DNA of 64,000 bases from Actinoplanes philippinensis (GCF_900113015.1 NZ_FONV01000016.1:62001-126000); one strand, 5' to 3'; positions 25,866 to 34,570 are shown, counted from the first letter of the stretch. Notes: generated from the sequence alone by a model not told the origin. Program-made: numbers and translations.

Positions 25866-25883
25866 TGTCAGGCATGACTGACA
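25866..25883. promoter_or_regulatory. Inverted repeat between VOC and WYL-regulator genes
   Basis: TGTCAG-N6-CTGACA, a perfect 18-bp inverted repeat centred in the 69-base divergent gap. It is 22 bases upstream of the WYL start and 31 from the VOC start. It is a candidate operator for the WYL regulator (inference). Confidence 0.55.
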
Positions 25884-25904
25884 TCCTGTGGCAGTCTTCT
25901 GAGA

Positions 25905-26876
25905 ATGCGCGCCAGCCGTCTCCTGTCCGTGGTCCTGCTCCTGCAGGACCGAGGCCGGCTCACCGCCCAGCAGATCGCCGACGAACTGGGCGTCTCGATC
26001 CGGACCGTCTACCGCGACATCGAAGCCCTCGGCGCGGCCGGCGTCCCGGTCTACGGCGAACTCGGCGCCAACGGCGGCTATCAGCTGGTCGACGGCTACC
26101 GGACCCGGCTCACCGGGCTCACCCCGCAGGAGGCCGGGACGATCTTCCTGGCCGGGGTGCCGGACGCGGCCGCCGAACTCGGACTCGGCGCCGTGCTCAC
26201 CACCGCCGAGCTGAAACTGCGGGCGGCGCTCCCGGCCCGGCTCGCCCGGCACGTCGACGAGGTCCGCGACCGGTTCCATCTCGATCCGGCCGGATGGTTC
26301 CGCGAGACCGAGACCCACCCGCACCTGGCCGCGCTCGCCGGGGCGGTGTGGAACCGGCGGCGCGCCCGGATGCGGTACCTGCGCTGGCGGCAGCCCCGCG
26401 AGGTGGACCGCGACATCGAGCCGCTCGGCATCGTCCTCAAGGCCGGGGTCTGGTATTTCGTCGCCCGCGTCGGCGAGGACCTGCGGACCTACCGGGTCGC
26501 GACGATCCTCGACCTGACCGTGCTCGACGAGACGTTCGAGCGTCCCGACGGCTTCGACCTGGCCGCCACCTGGGCCGCATGGGCGGCCGACTTCGAGCGG
26601 CGGCTGCACCGCGACACCGCGACGGTCCGCCTCTCCCCCGCCGGCCTCGACCGTATCCCGTACCTGATGACCAGGGCGATGGCCCGCAACGTCCGCGACG
26701 CCGTCGGCGAGCGCGGCCCGGACGGCTGGACGACGGTCACGCTGCCGATCGAGTCGGTACGCCACGCCCACGCCGAGTTCCTGCGCCTCGGCGAGGACGT
26801 CGAGGTGCTGTCCCCGCCGGAGCTGCGCGACCTGATGCGCGCCAGCGTCACCGCGATGGCCCGCCTCTACTCCTGA
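25905..26876 (+). CDS. YafY-type HTH/WYL-domain transcriptional regulator
   Basis: 323 residues. N-terminal HTH_11 (LTAQQIADELGVSIRTVYRD, IEALGAAGVPVYGELGANGG), then the WYL domain around residues 140-220 (RMRYLRWRQPREVDRDIEPL, GIVLKAGVWYFVARV) and a C-terminal WCX extension. ATG 25905. Such regulators usually control the adjacent VOC-type gene. Confidence 0.92.
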   Translation: MRASRLLSVVLLLQDRGRLTAQQIADELGVSIRTVYRDIEALGAAGVPVYGELGANGGYQLVDGYRTRLTGLTPQEAGTIFLAGVPDAAAELGLGAVLTTAELKLRAALPARLARHVDEVRDRFHLDPAGWFRETETHPHLAALAGAVWNRRRARMRYLRWRQPREVDRDIEPLGIVLKAGVWYFVARVGEDLRTYRVATILDLTVLDETFERPDGFDLAATWAAWAADFERRLHRDTATVRLSPAGLDRIPYLMTRAMARNVRDAVGERGPDGWTTVTLPIESVRHAHAEFLRLGEDVEVLSPPELRDLMRASVTAMARLYS

Positions 26877-28271
26877 TCAGGCGGCCTCGGCCGATGCCGG
26901 GGGCGCCAGCTCCATCAGCGGCTCGACGGCCGGGCGCGCCAGGTAGTAGCCCTGGGCGTGGCAGATCTGGTTCTCGGTGAGCGCGGACAGCTCGCCGGAC
27001 GTCTCCACGCCCTCGGCGATCACCACCATGTCGAGCGAGGCGGCGAAGTTGGCCATCGCGCCGATCAGCGCGAACCGGGCCGGGTCCACGTCACTGTCGG
27101 CGACGATGCTGCGGTCGAGTTTGATGATGTCCGGCCGCAGCCGCAGGATGTGCTGCATCGAGGCGTACCCGGCGCCCGCATCGTCGACGGCCAGGCGGGC
27201 GCCGAGTGCCCGGATCCGGTCCAGGACGCCGGCGACCTCGGTGTAGTCCTCGATCGCGGTGTGCTCGGTCACCTCGACCACCACCCGCCGCGCCTGCTCG
27301 CCGAGGCCGGTCAGCAGGTCGAGCAGCCGAGGGTCGGTCAGGGTCTGCGCCGACAGGTTGATCGACAGGTAGCCGTGGGCCGGCATCTCCGGCAACCGGC
27401 GGCAGGCCAGCTCGACGGCGTGCAACTCGAGGTCGATGCCGAGGCCGACCTCCCAGGCCTCGTCGAACCACAGGTTCGGCGGGCGCTTCGGCTCGGCCTC
27501 GAACCGGGCCAGGGCCTCCATCCCGGCGATCCGGCGGCCGTCGATGTCCACGATCGGCTGCAGCACCACGTACATCGCCTCGGGGTGGTCGAGGGCGTGC
27601 TCGATGCGGGCACGGGACTCGGCGTACCGCCGCTGCTGTTCGTCCTGCGCGATCTGGGCGACCGTTTCCACGGTGACGTCGGCGGTGAACCCGCGGTACC
27701 CGACGGTCTGGCCGGACTCGTCGAACATCGGGGCGACAGTGGTGCTCAGGTGCCGTACCGTGCCGTCGGTGTGCCGGGTCTCGGTGGTCAGATCCTGCCG
27801 GCCGCCCGGGTCGACGGCCGGCTTGGCCGCCGTCTCGTCGCTGATCAGCTCACACACGGTAAGCCCGACGACCTCGGTGGACCGGTGGCCGAGCAGGGTG
27901 TGCACGCCCTGGCTGGAGTAGGTGATCCGCATGTCGGCGTCGGTCTGCCAGATCCAGCCGTGCGCGTTGTCGACGGTGTCCTGGAACGCCTGCACCGCGT
28001 CCCGCTCACGCACGGTGAGCATTCGCTCGAACCGGACCAGACGGCGGGTGACCACGGCCGCGTACGGCAGCCCGGCCAGACCGACCATGCCGAGCCACTC
28101 GTCGGGCTCCGGGACCTCACCGGCGTTCAGCGCGTCGACCCAGTCCCACACGTACGAGACCAGGGCGATCGCCATCGTCACGGCGAGCACGATGACAGCG
28201 GACGAGACGACACGACGGGAGTGCAGAATCTCCGCGGTCGCCGCCTGACGGTTCGGTGCCTGGTCAGTCAC
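26877..28271 (-). CDS. Membrane PAS-EAL protein (c-di-GMP phosphodiesterase-like)
   Basis: 464 residues from GTG 28271. One clear membrane segment near residue 25-45 and a second weaker one (GMVGLAGLPYAAVV). PAS domain ~95-205 (DNAHGWIWQTDADMRITYSS, GYRGFTADVT). EAL domain ~215-450: MEALARF, INLSAQTL, EVTEHT, KLDRS, AEGVE and QGYYLARP keep the metal and catalytic residues. The loop usually DDFGTGYSS is DDAGAGYASM. There is no GGDEF domain. Likely a sensor phosphodiesterase; the loop-6 change may lower or retune activity. Confidence 0.88.
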   Translation of the reverse strand: MTDQAPNRQAATAEILHSRRVVSSAVIVLAVTMAIALVSYVWDWVDALNAGEVPEPDEWLGMVGLAGLPYAAVVTRRLVRFERMLTVRERDAVQAFQDTVDNAHGWIWQTDADMRITYSSQGVHTLLGHRSTEVVGLTVCELISDETAAKPAVDPGGRQDLTTETRHTDGTVRHLSTTVAPMFDESGQTVGYRGFTADVTVETVAQIAQDEQQRRYAESRARIEHALDHPEAMYVVLQPIVDIDGRRIAGMEALARFEAEPKRPPNLWFDEAWEVGLGIDLELHAVELACRRLPEMPAHGYLSINLSAQTLTDPRLLDLLTGLGEQARRVVVEVTEHTAIEDYTEVAGVLDRIRALGARLAVDDAGAGYASMQHILRLRPDIIKLDRSIVADSDVDPARFALIGAMANFAASLDMVVIAEGVETSGELSALTENQICHAQGYYLARPAVEPLMELAPPASAEAA

Positions 28272-28595
28272 ATGGTGTTCGTCGGCACACGAGAGCCGCG
28301 CTTGAGGTGACTCAGGGCACTTTGACAACTACTTTCCGCGATTATCGGGCGCTGGGCCGTCAGCACGGGGTGCGGGCGATCGGGTCCGGGGTGCCGGCCG
28401 CGCCGTCGCCGGCGAAACCGAACACGGCGACGCACCCGCTCAGGCGGATGCCGGTGCTGCTGCCGTCCCCGCCGAGCCGCACCTGGCGATCGAGGCCGAC
28501 GCACCGCCAATTCATTCTCATAGCCGATGAGAGTGCGTTTGGTGATCGCGTGTCTCCTCCTGCTCAGCATTGCCGTTGTGACAGAGGCAAGAGAC
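28272..28595. other. 324-bp gap with two short ORFs
   Basis: No full gene. It holds the promoter side of the PAS-EAL gene and a minus-strand 53-codon ORF (28360-28521, Cys/Gly-rich, no ribosome binding site) that I do not recognise. At the right edge a plus-strand ORF starts at 28527 with a signal-peptide-like sequence. Confidence 0.4.
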
Positions 28596-28622
28596 CTAAG
28601 TCGGGGTGTTCGGGAGTCGTAG
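28527..28622 (+). pseudogene. Signal-peptide fragment of a lost secreted protein
   Basis: 31-codon ORF beginning MRVRLVIACLLLLSIAVVTE, a textbook secretion signal (basic n-region, long hydrophobic core), then stops after a few residues. Its 3' end overlaps the end of the unrelated minus-strand hypothetical gene at 28596. It looks like the 5' end of an exported-protein gene cut off at the left border of the island that follows. No ribosome binding site is obvious, so this is tentative. Confidence 0.35.
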
Positions 28623-29801
28623 GTAGAAGTTGTCGAGTCTTTTGCCTGCCTTCAGCCAGTCGAGTTCCTGGGCCTCGAGCGCAGCGATCGCTTCCTGCTC
28701 GCTGCCGAAGGTCCGGTCGACGCCGAGCCCGGACATCCAGTGCTTACCCCACACGCCGATGGGGTGCTCGCCGGTGTAACTGCGCATGACCGATCCGCGC
28801 CTGGGGTCGTACCAGAGGGCGATCTTGCGATAGGTCGCCGGAAGCGAGGCGGCGAAGTCATCGACCAACGTTGTGGCCTCGTCCGGGGTGGCGGGCGACA
28901 GCCACACCGCGTAATCCATTTCGGCTTGTCCGCGTGACGGACCGTAGTAAGAACTGGTCATAATCAGAACGTGGCGGCCGTAGCGCTGGGCTACCCGGTA
29001 GGTGTGCTTGCCCGACCAGGCGACCACGCGCTGGTCGCACCGGGACGCGTCGCGTACGTAGTCGGCGATCGTGACTGGGTTGACGGTGAACGGTATGGGG
29101 CACGGTGTCACCGCGCGACCGCTGAAGACGAACACGTCGCGGCGGAACAGGTCGACGTACCAGAGTCGGTTCGCGGCGTGTTGCGCGAGGAACCGGATCG
29201 CCGGGTGGCGCTGCGCGGTGACCCAGGCGATGAGCGCGACTTCACGCTCGGTCAAGTCGGCGGCCGGCCTGACCGAGCGGAGCAGCTCCGCGCAGTCCCG
29301 GTCGAACCCGCCGCTGAGTTCGTCCATATCCCGTACGCATTCGAGGCAGTTGTCGAAGCCTCCTTCGAAGAAGGAGTACATGCTGCTGTGCCTCTTTACC
29401 GGCCGGCCCGTCCGGCGGTCACGCCACCGTGCATACCAGTCAGCCGCACGTCGGCGGTCGTACAGGCGCAGTGCGGCCGAAATCGCGTACTCGAGGATCT
29501 TGGTCGTCAGATCCACGGGTTTTGGGTTGGCGAGGAAGCTCGGACCGGGCCGGGTCGCCGGCGGCTCGTCGGTGCAATGGTCGGTCCAGTACGCGGCGAC
29601 TTCGATGACCTCGTGGTCGGAGAACTTCGGCATGACGGTCAAATACTTCTCGATCGCCGGAGTTCTGGGACGCGGCGCGTTGCGGATCATGTCCATCACG
29701 CCGCGGTGAAGTTCCGGAGTCCACACCTGTGTCATCCCGAAGGGCGCCTCAGCCTCGTCGTCGAACAGTTCCTCGACGTAGCGGTTGGGCGAATCGGTCA
29801 T
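28596..29801 (-). CDS. Hypothetical protein (401 aa), island gene
   Basis: 401 residues from ATG 29801 with AGGAG just upstream. I do not recognise the family. Visible features: acidic N terminus; an aromatic/Arg-rich middle (LRLYDRRRAADWYARWRDRR); a CLEC motif; a WVTAQRHPAIRFLAQHAANR segment; and a C-terminal third (VAWSGKHTYRVAQRYGRHVL, then ALWYDPRRGS, GVWGKHWMSG) that resembles a beta-rich module. No signal peptide or membrane segment. It lies in a cluster of immunity-like genes, so it could be an immunity protein or a phage/toxin-associated gene. That is position only. Confidence 0.7.
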   Translation of the reverse strand: MTDSPNRYVEELFDDEAEAPFGMTQVWTPELHRGVMDMIRNAPRPRTPAIEKYLTVMPKFSDHEVIEVAAYWTDHCTDEPPATRPGPSFLANPKPVDLTTKILEYAISAALRLYDRRRAADWYARWRDRRTGRPVKRHSSMYSFFEGGFDNCLECVRDMDELSGGFDRDCAELLRSVRPAADLTEREVALIAWVTAQRHPAIRFLAQHAANRLWYVDLFRRDVFVFSGRAVTPCPIPFTVNPVTIADYVRDASRCDQRVVAWSGKHTYRVAQRYGRHVLIMTSSYYGPSRGQAEMDYAVWLSPATPDEATTLVDDFAASLPATYRKIALWYDPRRGSVMRSYTGEHPIGVWGKHWMSGLGVDRTFGSEQEAIAALEAQELDWLKAGKRLDNFYLRLPNTPT

Positions 29802-30073
29802 CAGATGCTCCTGGTTGCGCGTCGGCTGAGAGGCAGCCTGCCACACCCGGTCAGCCCGGCCGATGTTCGGCTCATGGGCGGTCGTACGCGTCATGCACGA
29901 ACGGCATCCTGAATAGCGCTATCGACCCGGGCAGTGCCTTGCGAGCCGCACTCATGTGCCGCGGAAAGGGCTCGGGACAGGCTGCCTGCGTCGCCGTCGG
30001 AACCCGACCATGCGGGAGCAGCTGATGACCTGACGAAACCGCCAGTCGCACGCAGGAACGGACTTTCCGACTG

Positions 30074-30412
30074 TCAGTCGTGGAACTCCAAGCCGCGTGT
30101 CCGGGCCACCTCCATCAGGTGCCGCAGGTGATTCTCGTCGGCCGCAATTGCGTCGAGCCGGGCGGCCAAGTCATCGAGCACGCTTCGATCGCTGCTGTGG
30201 GCGAGGAATGCGCCCGCTTCCGAGTCGGTCCAGAAGCGCTCATGAAGGGCTGGAGCCTCGATGGCGACGACCAGCTCCGCAATCCCCTCCCAGAACGGGC
30301 CATTGGGCTCATGGCCGAGGGCGACGATCGCCTCGTCGACCGGCGTCGTGCCCGCGACCAGGTACAGACGAAATTCACCCGGCGCAAGTTCTTCTACCTC
30401 GATCGAAGTCAT
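30074..30412 (-). CDS. Imm51-like immunity protein
   Basis: 112 residues from ATG 30412. The pattern GEFRLYLVAGTTPVDEAIVA, GHEPNGPFWEGIAELVV, then a DSEAGAF block and a C-terminal ARTRGLEFHD matches my recollection of the Imm51 family of polymorphic-toxin immunity proteins. It is cytoplasmic and would neutralise a cognate toxin domain. No toxin gene is adjacent in this window, so it is an orphan immunity gene. The TTG at 30433 is a poorer start. Confidence 0.65.
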   Translation of the reverse strand: MTSIEVEELAPGEFRLYLVAGTTPVDEAIVALGHEPNGPFWEGIAELVVAIEAPALHERFWTDSEAGAFLAHSSDRSVLDDLAARLDAIAADENHLRHLMEVARTRGLEFHD

Positions 30413-30597
30413 CCGCAGATCCTGGCAGATCAAGCGACAAGCTTTCTCCGTAGATGCGCATCACAGAAGCCAGCAGACTCAAGATCAGACGCCCTCTTCT
30501 AGCCGCTGTCCGTGGGCGACGACCGCCGACCCGCTAGCACGCGCCGTAGCCGGATCTGGTCGCGACCATCCGCGTTTGTCGATGAGTGTGCACATAA

Positions 30598-31716
30598 TCA
30601 TGGTCGGACCGGGTCGCTTCTCGCAGTGGTGACGATCCAGGTAGCCCGTTGTGGCGTGACGAGTGAGCGCAGTATCGGATCGGTGAGCAGCGCCAACGGT
30701 GCAATACGCAAAGGGTCGCCACTGTGCCACTTTGGCACGGCGGCGGCCACGACCGACCAGGCTGCTTCGGTATCGCCTGAGCGGGCGAGCTCGCGGGCCT
30801 GCTCGAGTGCCGCGGTGAACTCGGCCGGCTCGGCCGCCGCCGACGCGCCGCCGATCTCACCGAGTGAGCCCTTCACGAGCCGTTGGGCCCAAGCGCCCGG
30901 TTCTTGCTGAAGCAACAGCGGCACAAGCTCGGCACGTACTCGTTCGGCGCCGACTGCTTCGACCACGTGTGGGTGCGCCAGCACATCGTTCCGGATTCTG
31001 TGGTGCACCTGCGGCTGAAGGAACGCCGCCATGACGACAGCAAGGTACTGCCCCACTCCGGACCCTTTGCGGGCTGCCGACTCGAACCGCTCGGCCGCAC
31101 CCTCAGCGTCGCCCTGAAGTGCCATCCGGCGCCCCTCGTCAACAAGCTCCGCAGCCCCCGCAGGCTCGACGGCACGCCCATCTCGGGCGTTGAGTTCCTC
31201 GAACGATTCCCGCTCGGCGGCGACCAGATCGGCGAACGAATCGAACCGGTCGCCTAAACCCGGATACCAGGACGCCCAGACGTACGCCGCCCACTCCCCG
31301 TCGTGATTGACGTCTGCGGGGTCAAGGAGCCAATAGCACGCGTCTGCGTCGCCCGACACCAGCAGCACTCGGGCCATCAGCTCATTATCCACGTCGCCCA
31401 CGTCGCACATTTCGGGCTCGATATCGCGCAGCCATCCGACGTCGGCGGTAGTACGCATCGTCCACACGAACGGACCCATCTCGAGCCACCCGTCAGAGGC
31501 TTGCAAGAAGCCACGGTACCCCGGAGGGAGTGGCGCCCCGAGCCGCTGCTCAACGGCGGCGAGCGCCTCCGGACTCGCGCCGGCGAACCCGAGCCACCCG
31601 GAGGCAAGTCGTTCATCCCCAAGCTGATGAAGCCGATCAGAGTCGGCGACGCGGAGAAAATCCGCGCTGTACTCGGCGAGGTAGACCCGCCATTGCTCGG
31701 CCGTACAAGGCCGCAT
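30598..31716 (-). CDS. SMI1/KNR4-family protein with C-terminal extension
   Basis: 372 residues from ATG 31716; GTG 31728 is an alternative. Residues ~45-180 carry the SMI1/KNR4 (SUKH) pattern: AVEQRLGAPLPPGYRGFLQA then SDGW, later VWASWYPGLGDRFDSFADLV. The C-terminal half is helical (DEGRRMALQGDAEGAAERFE, a TPR-like repeat) and ends VTPQRATWIVTTARSD. SUKH proteins are the commonest immunity proteins of bacterial polymorphic toxins. It lies on the same strand as Imm51 with a 185-base gap. Confidence 0.75.
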   Translation of the reverse strand: MRPCTAEQWRVYLAEYSADFLRVADSDRLHQLGDERLASGWLGFAGASPEALAAVEQRLGAPLPPGYRGFLQASDGWLEMGPFVWTMRTTADVGWLRDIEPEMCDVGDVDNELMARVLLVSGDADACYWLLDPADVNHDGEWAAYVWASWYPGLGDRFDSFADLVAAERESFEELNARDGRAVEPAGAAELVDEGRRMALQGDAEGAAERFESAARKGSGVGQYLAVVMAAFLQPQVHHRIRNDVLAHPHVVEAVGAERVRAELVPLLLQQEPGAWAQRLVKGSLGEIGGASAAAEPAEFTAALEQARELARSGDTEAAWSVVAAAVPKWHSGDPLRIAPLALLTDPILRSLVTPQRATWIVTTARSDPVRP

Positions 31717-32010
31717 TCTCGAAGCCACGCCCCACTTTAGGATGACCTGCAGAAGTCCTTGATCACGCCGCCGGTCACCCATTCGTCTGCCTGTCAGCGA
31801 CACTGGCCGCGCAGACATCCGGATCTGCCGCCGATCGTGTGCACCCATCCGCCACAGTCCGTCACCCTCGGTGGGCGCCCGGCGTGCCGCAGCCGACGTT
31901 CTGGCAGAAAGGTGGCGATCCGTACGGCTTGCCGTGTGACTGATTCGGTTGTCCCGGCGTGACGCGACGACTACGTTGGCAGCCGGTTAATACAGGCGGA
32001 GGCCGGCTTC

Positions 32011-32325
32011 ATGACGAACGGCGAGGATGATTCTGATCTGATCGACGATCCAAGCGAACTGACCATATGGTTTGAACTTCTCGACCCCATTCAAGTCCAC
32101 ACCTACGACGATGCACCGATCCGGGACGACTACAGCAACATCTACTTCGTGGGCACCGGCAAGTCGCGTGCTCACGCGGGCCGATTAGGTCGACGCCCGG
32201 ATTGCATCCCCGCGGATGCTCAAGCGCATTGGTCCCATGATCCATGGACGGGGTCGCTGCCTCCCACAATCCCGAGGTGTGTCGATTGTGTGACGAAGCA
32301 TCCTGTCTCTCGAACGACCAACTAG
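32011..32325 (+). CDS. Short hypothetical protein, possibly a truncated gene
   Basis: 104 residues. The first ~50 are acidic and protein-like (DDPSELTIWFELLDPIQVHT, DDYSNIYFVGTG). The remainder is Arg/Pro/Cys-rich and looks like out-of-frame sequence, which suggests a frameshift or a truncation after about codon 50. GGAGG lies ~10 bases before ATG 32011, so the start looks genuine. GC content is lower than in flanking genes. No family recognised. Confidence 0.45.
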   Translation: MTNGEDDSDLIDDPSELTIWFELLDPIQVHTYDDAPIRDDYSNIYFVGTGKSRAHAGRLGRRPDCIPADAQAHWSHDPWTGSLPPTIPRCVDCVTKHPVSRTTN

Positions 32326-32432
32326 GTACACAACGTCCTCATTTGCCGCGATCCGCTCGCCACCCAGCACCACGACGGGCCGGAGGTGGCTGGCGCCCGC
32401 TCGTGCCGATGTGCGCCGCGGACTGGACGGGG

Positions 32433-32999
32433 TCAGGAATCAGCCAAGGCGTTCTGCTGGCGAAGCCACAGGCGCCGAATCCATGGATTGGCGCTGGCGG
32501 TCGGCTCCGTCAATGGCAGGTGCGTAGGCGCTGTCTCGATCAGATGAAGGAGGGTCCAGGCCAGCCCGAAGCACCCATCCGCGCCGAACGAACCGGATAA
32601 GAGTGCTGCCTCGGCATCATTGATCGGCCGTTCTATCGCGTGCAGCGCTTGCTCAAGACTGTCGAACGCGGCGTCGCCCTCTTCGGAGTTATCGTCCTCT
32701 GACGGAAGCGGTCCCAGGTCAACGAAGCGCCGCACCTCGGTACGAATGGTCAACTCGACTCCCGCGATCGCGTTAGCACCCTGACGGAGGGCATAGAGCG
32801 AGCGTAACTTCCAGCCGTCACCGCCAGCATCCGCATCTGCCGCGTCAAGTGCGCGCTCGTGGGCGGCCGCCGCAGCCGCGCCGGTGGTTACGTTCTGACT
32901 ATCGAGCGCCGTGCGGTGCTGACGAGGGGCGCTTGATCTTGACGCGCCCTCTACTCGTAGACCAGCGCCGCTCGGAACATGGCAGCCACCGTCGACCAA
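32433..32999 (-). pseudogene. Hypothetical protein, probably 5'-truncated (immunity-like)
   Basis: The coding-like part (~residues of ADAGGDGWKLRSLYALRQGA, EEGDAAFDSLEQALHAIERP, FGADGCFGLAWTLLHLIETA) resembles small actinobacterial hypothetical proteins often found near toxin-immunity loci. No ATG or GTG exists between the upstream DUF7660-like stop (32951) and this segment. The only possible in-frame start is TTG 32999, which lies inside the upstream gene. Either translation starts there, or the 5' end was lost when it was joined to the upstream gene. Confidence 0.5.
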
Positions 33000-33220
33000 T
33001 CTGGGCTGTCGGGAACCGGCTCCTTCAGAACGTTGGAGAAGAAGCCGTCCATGGACTTCGTCCAGCGGCCCGCGGCATCGATGAAGGCGTCTGTGGAAGG
33101 GTTTTCGGTCCAATTATCACCTTGGCGAAGCCGGGCTGCCAGGCTCACCAAATAGCGGGCGAGATCCTCGCGGCTCTCTACGGCGGCTATCTCAGGATCC
33201 TGCCAGTTCACGATGCGCAC
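32951..33220 (-). CDS. DUF7660-like small protein
   Basis: 89 residues from GTG 33220 (GTG 33211 is an alternative). The pattern VESREDLARYLVSLAARL, ENPSTDAFIDAAGRWTKSMD, then WSTVAAMFRAALVYE matches the DUF7660 family as I remember it; these are small single-domain proteins common in toxin-immunity neighbourhoods. The stop lies inside or just before the next gene on the strand. Confidence 0.65.
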   Translation of the reverse strand: MRIVNWQDPEIAAVESREDLARYLVSLAARLRQGDNWTENPSTDAFIDAAGRWTKSMDGFFSNVLKEPVPDSPDWSTVAAMFRAALVYE

Positions 33221-33313
33221 GTTACTCGAGCGCGCTCTGCCGGCGTCCGGATCTGCCGCCGATAGCGCTTCGCCTCGGTCCGCGGCTCGGGACAAGTGGG
33301 ATGACGCCCAGTC

Positions 33314-34570
33314 GTGCGAAGTAGCGGTTACTCGGCCCTGGGGGACTCGTACTTGCGTAGGCGGTGGGCCTCAGCGGCGGGGCGTTGGATTCACCATGGC
33401 ATACCCGTCCCTGGGGAGGATGATGAGTGGGTGCGGGTCTTGTTCGATGACGACGTTGCCGTGGCGTTCCACTCCTTCTCTTTCGAGAGCGATCCCGACG
33501 ATGACGACGACGAGCGTGAGGAGCTGGACAGTCGCGCGGGTCAGATGAACGGAATCTGTGGTGCGGCGATCCCCGGCGTTCTCGAGTTCATCACTGGTCT
33601 GCACACCGGCGATGTGCCGGTGCGTATCGAGATGCACGATAGCGAGCCGGAGGTCGATCCGGTCTGGCAGGAGGTTGTCGAGGCCTCGTTCAGGCCACGG
33701 GGTCCCGGGGTGTTCCTCGGCATCTGGGGGGACGCCGCGGTACCGCTACCGGATCTGGAGGTCCGTGATTATCGGGCGCGTTTCTGCGGAGTCGGCTTCG
33801 ACAACGACGACGACGGGATCACCGACCCTCCGGAGCGTTATCTGCTCCAGTTCTGGCCGGCGCTCCCGGCACCCGACGTGATTGTGAGGCAGAGCAGCAG
33901 TGGGGCCGCGTACTGGCATCAGGTTGCACAGCAAACTCCGGTACCTCCACCCGCCGAGGAACGAGCGGCTGCCCGGCAACAGAAACGCGCCGAGCAGGAA
34001 CGTCAGCGTCGCGAAGAATATGAGCGGTTCCGCCGTGCGGACGAGGCGCGCTATTGGGGCGGCCGGGCTCCCGACAGTGACAGCCTGCGAGACATCGCAC
34101 CCCGCGCCGTGGGGCTGGCCCGCATCGACCGGGATCTGGTCGACGAGATCGCCGCGGCCGGCCCCGTCTCGCAGCGCGCCATGGCGGCCTGGGCCGCCCG
34201 GGAAACCTGCCGCCGAGCCGGCATGGCCGAACTGGCCTGGGTTTCTGAGGCACTCGACGCGCTGGACAGCGGCGACCCTCCACCAGCATCGTTCGCCACT
34301 TTCGACGACGCGTTCGCCCGATGGCACGATGTCTCGCCGGAGGAGCTAACCCACTACAGCAGCGTGAGCATCGGCGCCCGCAGTGAGCAGCCGAAGATTG
34401 CGCCCGAGGTGTTGGCGATGCACGCTGGTGTCTTCGCGAGGGAGGACAACCCCCTGGAGGCAGCTGTCGACACGGTGAAGACAGCAGCACAGGTCATCCC
34501 GGAGGAGAAGGCTGCGGTGATCGCCGCATTTCGGGCCAAATTTGGACTTCCGCAGCCCAGCTCGCCGTGA
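33314..34570 (+). CDS. Hypothetical protein with coiled-coil segment, island gene
   Basis: Up to 418 residues from GTG 33314. GTG 33431, with GGGGAGGA at 33413-33420, is an equally plausible start and would give 379. I recognise no family. Features: a beta-rich N-terminal half (WVRVLFDDDVAVAFHSFSFE, PGVFLGIWGDAAVPLPDLEV, RYLLQFWPALPAPDVIVRQS), an acidic DDDDDE run, a charged coiled coil around residues 215-245 (ERAAARQQKRAEQERQRREE), and a helical C-terminal part (AAWAARETCRRAGMAELAWV). No signal peptide. Possibly a toxin-system accessory or immunity protein by context only. Confidence 0.7.
   Translation: MRSSGYSALGDSYLRRRWASAAGRWIHHGIPVPGEDDEWVRVLFDDDVAVAFHSFSFESDPDDDDDEREELDSRAGQMNGICGAAIPGVLEFITGLHTGDVPVRIEMHDSEPEVDPVWQEVVEASFRPRGPGVFLGIWGDAAVPLPDLEVRDYRARFCGVGFDNDDDGITDPPERYLLQFWPALPAPDVIVRQSSSGAAYWHQVAQQTPVPPPAEERAAARQQKRAEQERQRREEYERFRRADEARYWGGRAPDSDSLRDIAPRAVGLARIDRDLVDEIAAAGPVSQRAMAAWAARETCRRAGMAELAWVSEALDALDSGDPPPASFATFDDAFARWHDVSPEELTHYSSVSIGARSEQPKIAPEVLAMHAGVFAREDNPLEAAVDTVKTAAQVIPEEKAAVIAAFRAKFGLPQPSSP

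Noticed and set aside
28360-28521. 53-codon minus-strand ORF in the gap after the PAS-EAL gene
   Set aside because: Composition is plausible but there is no ribosome binding site or family match; kept only as a note in the gap entry.
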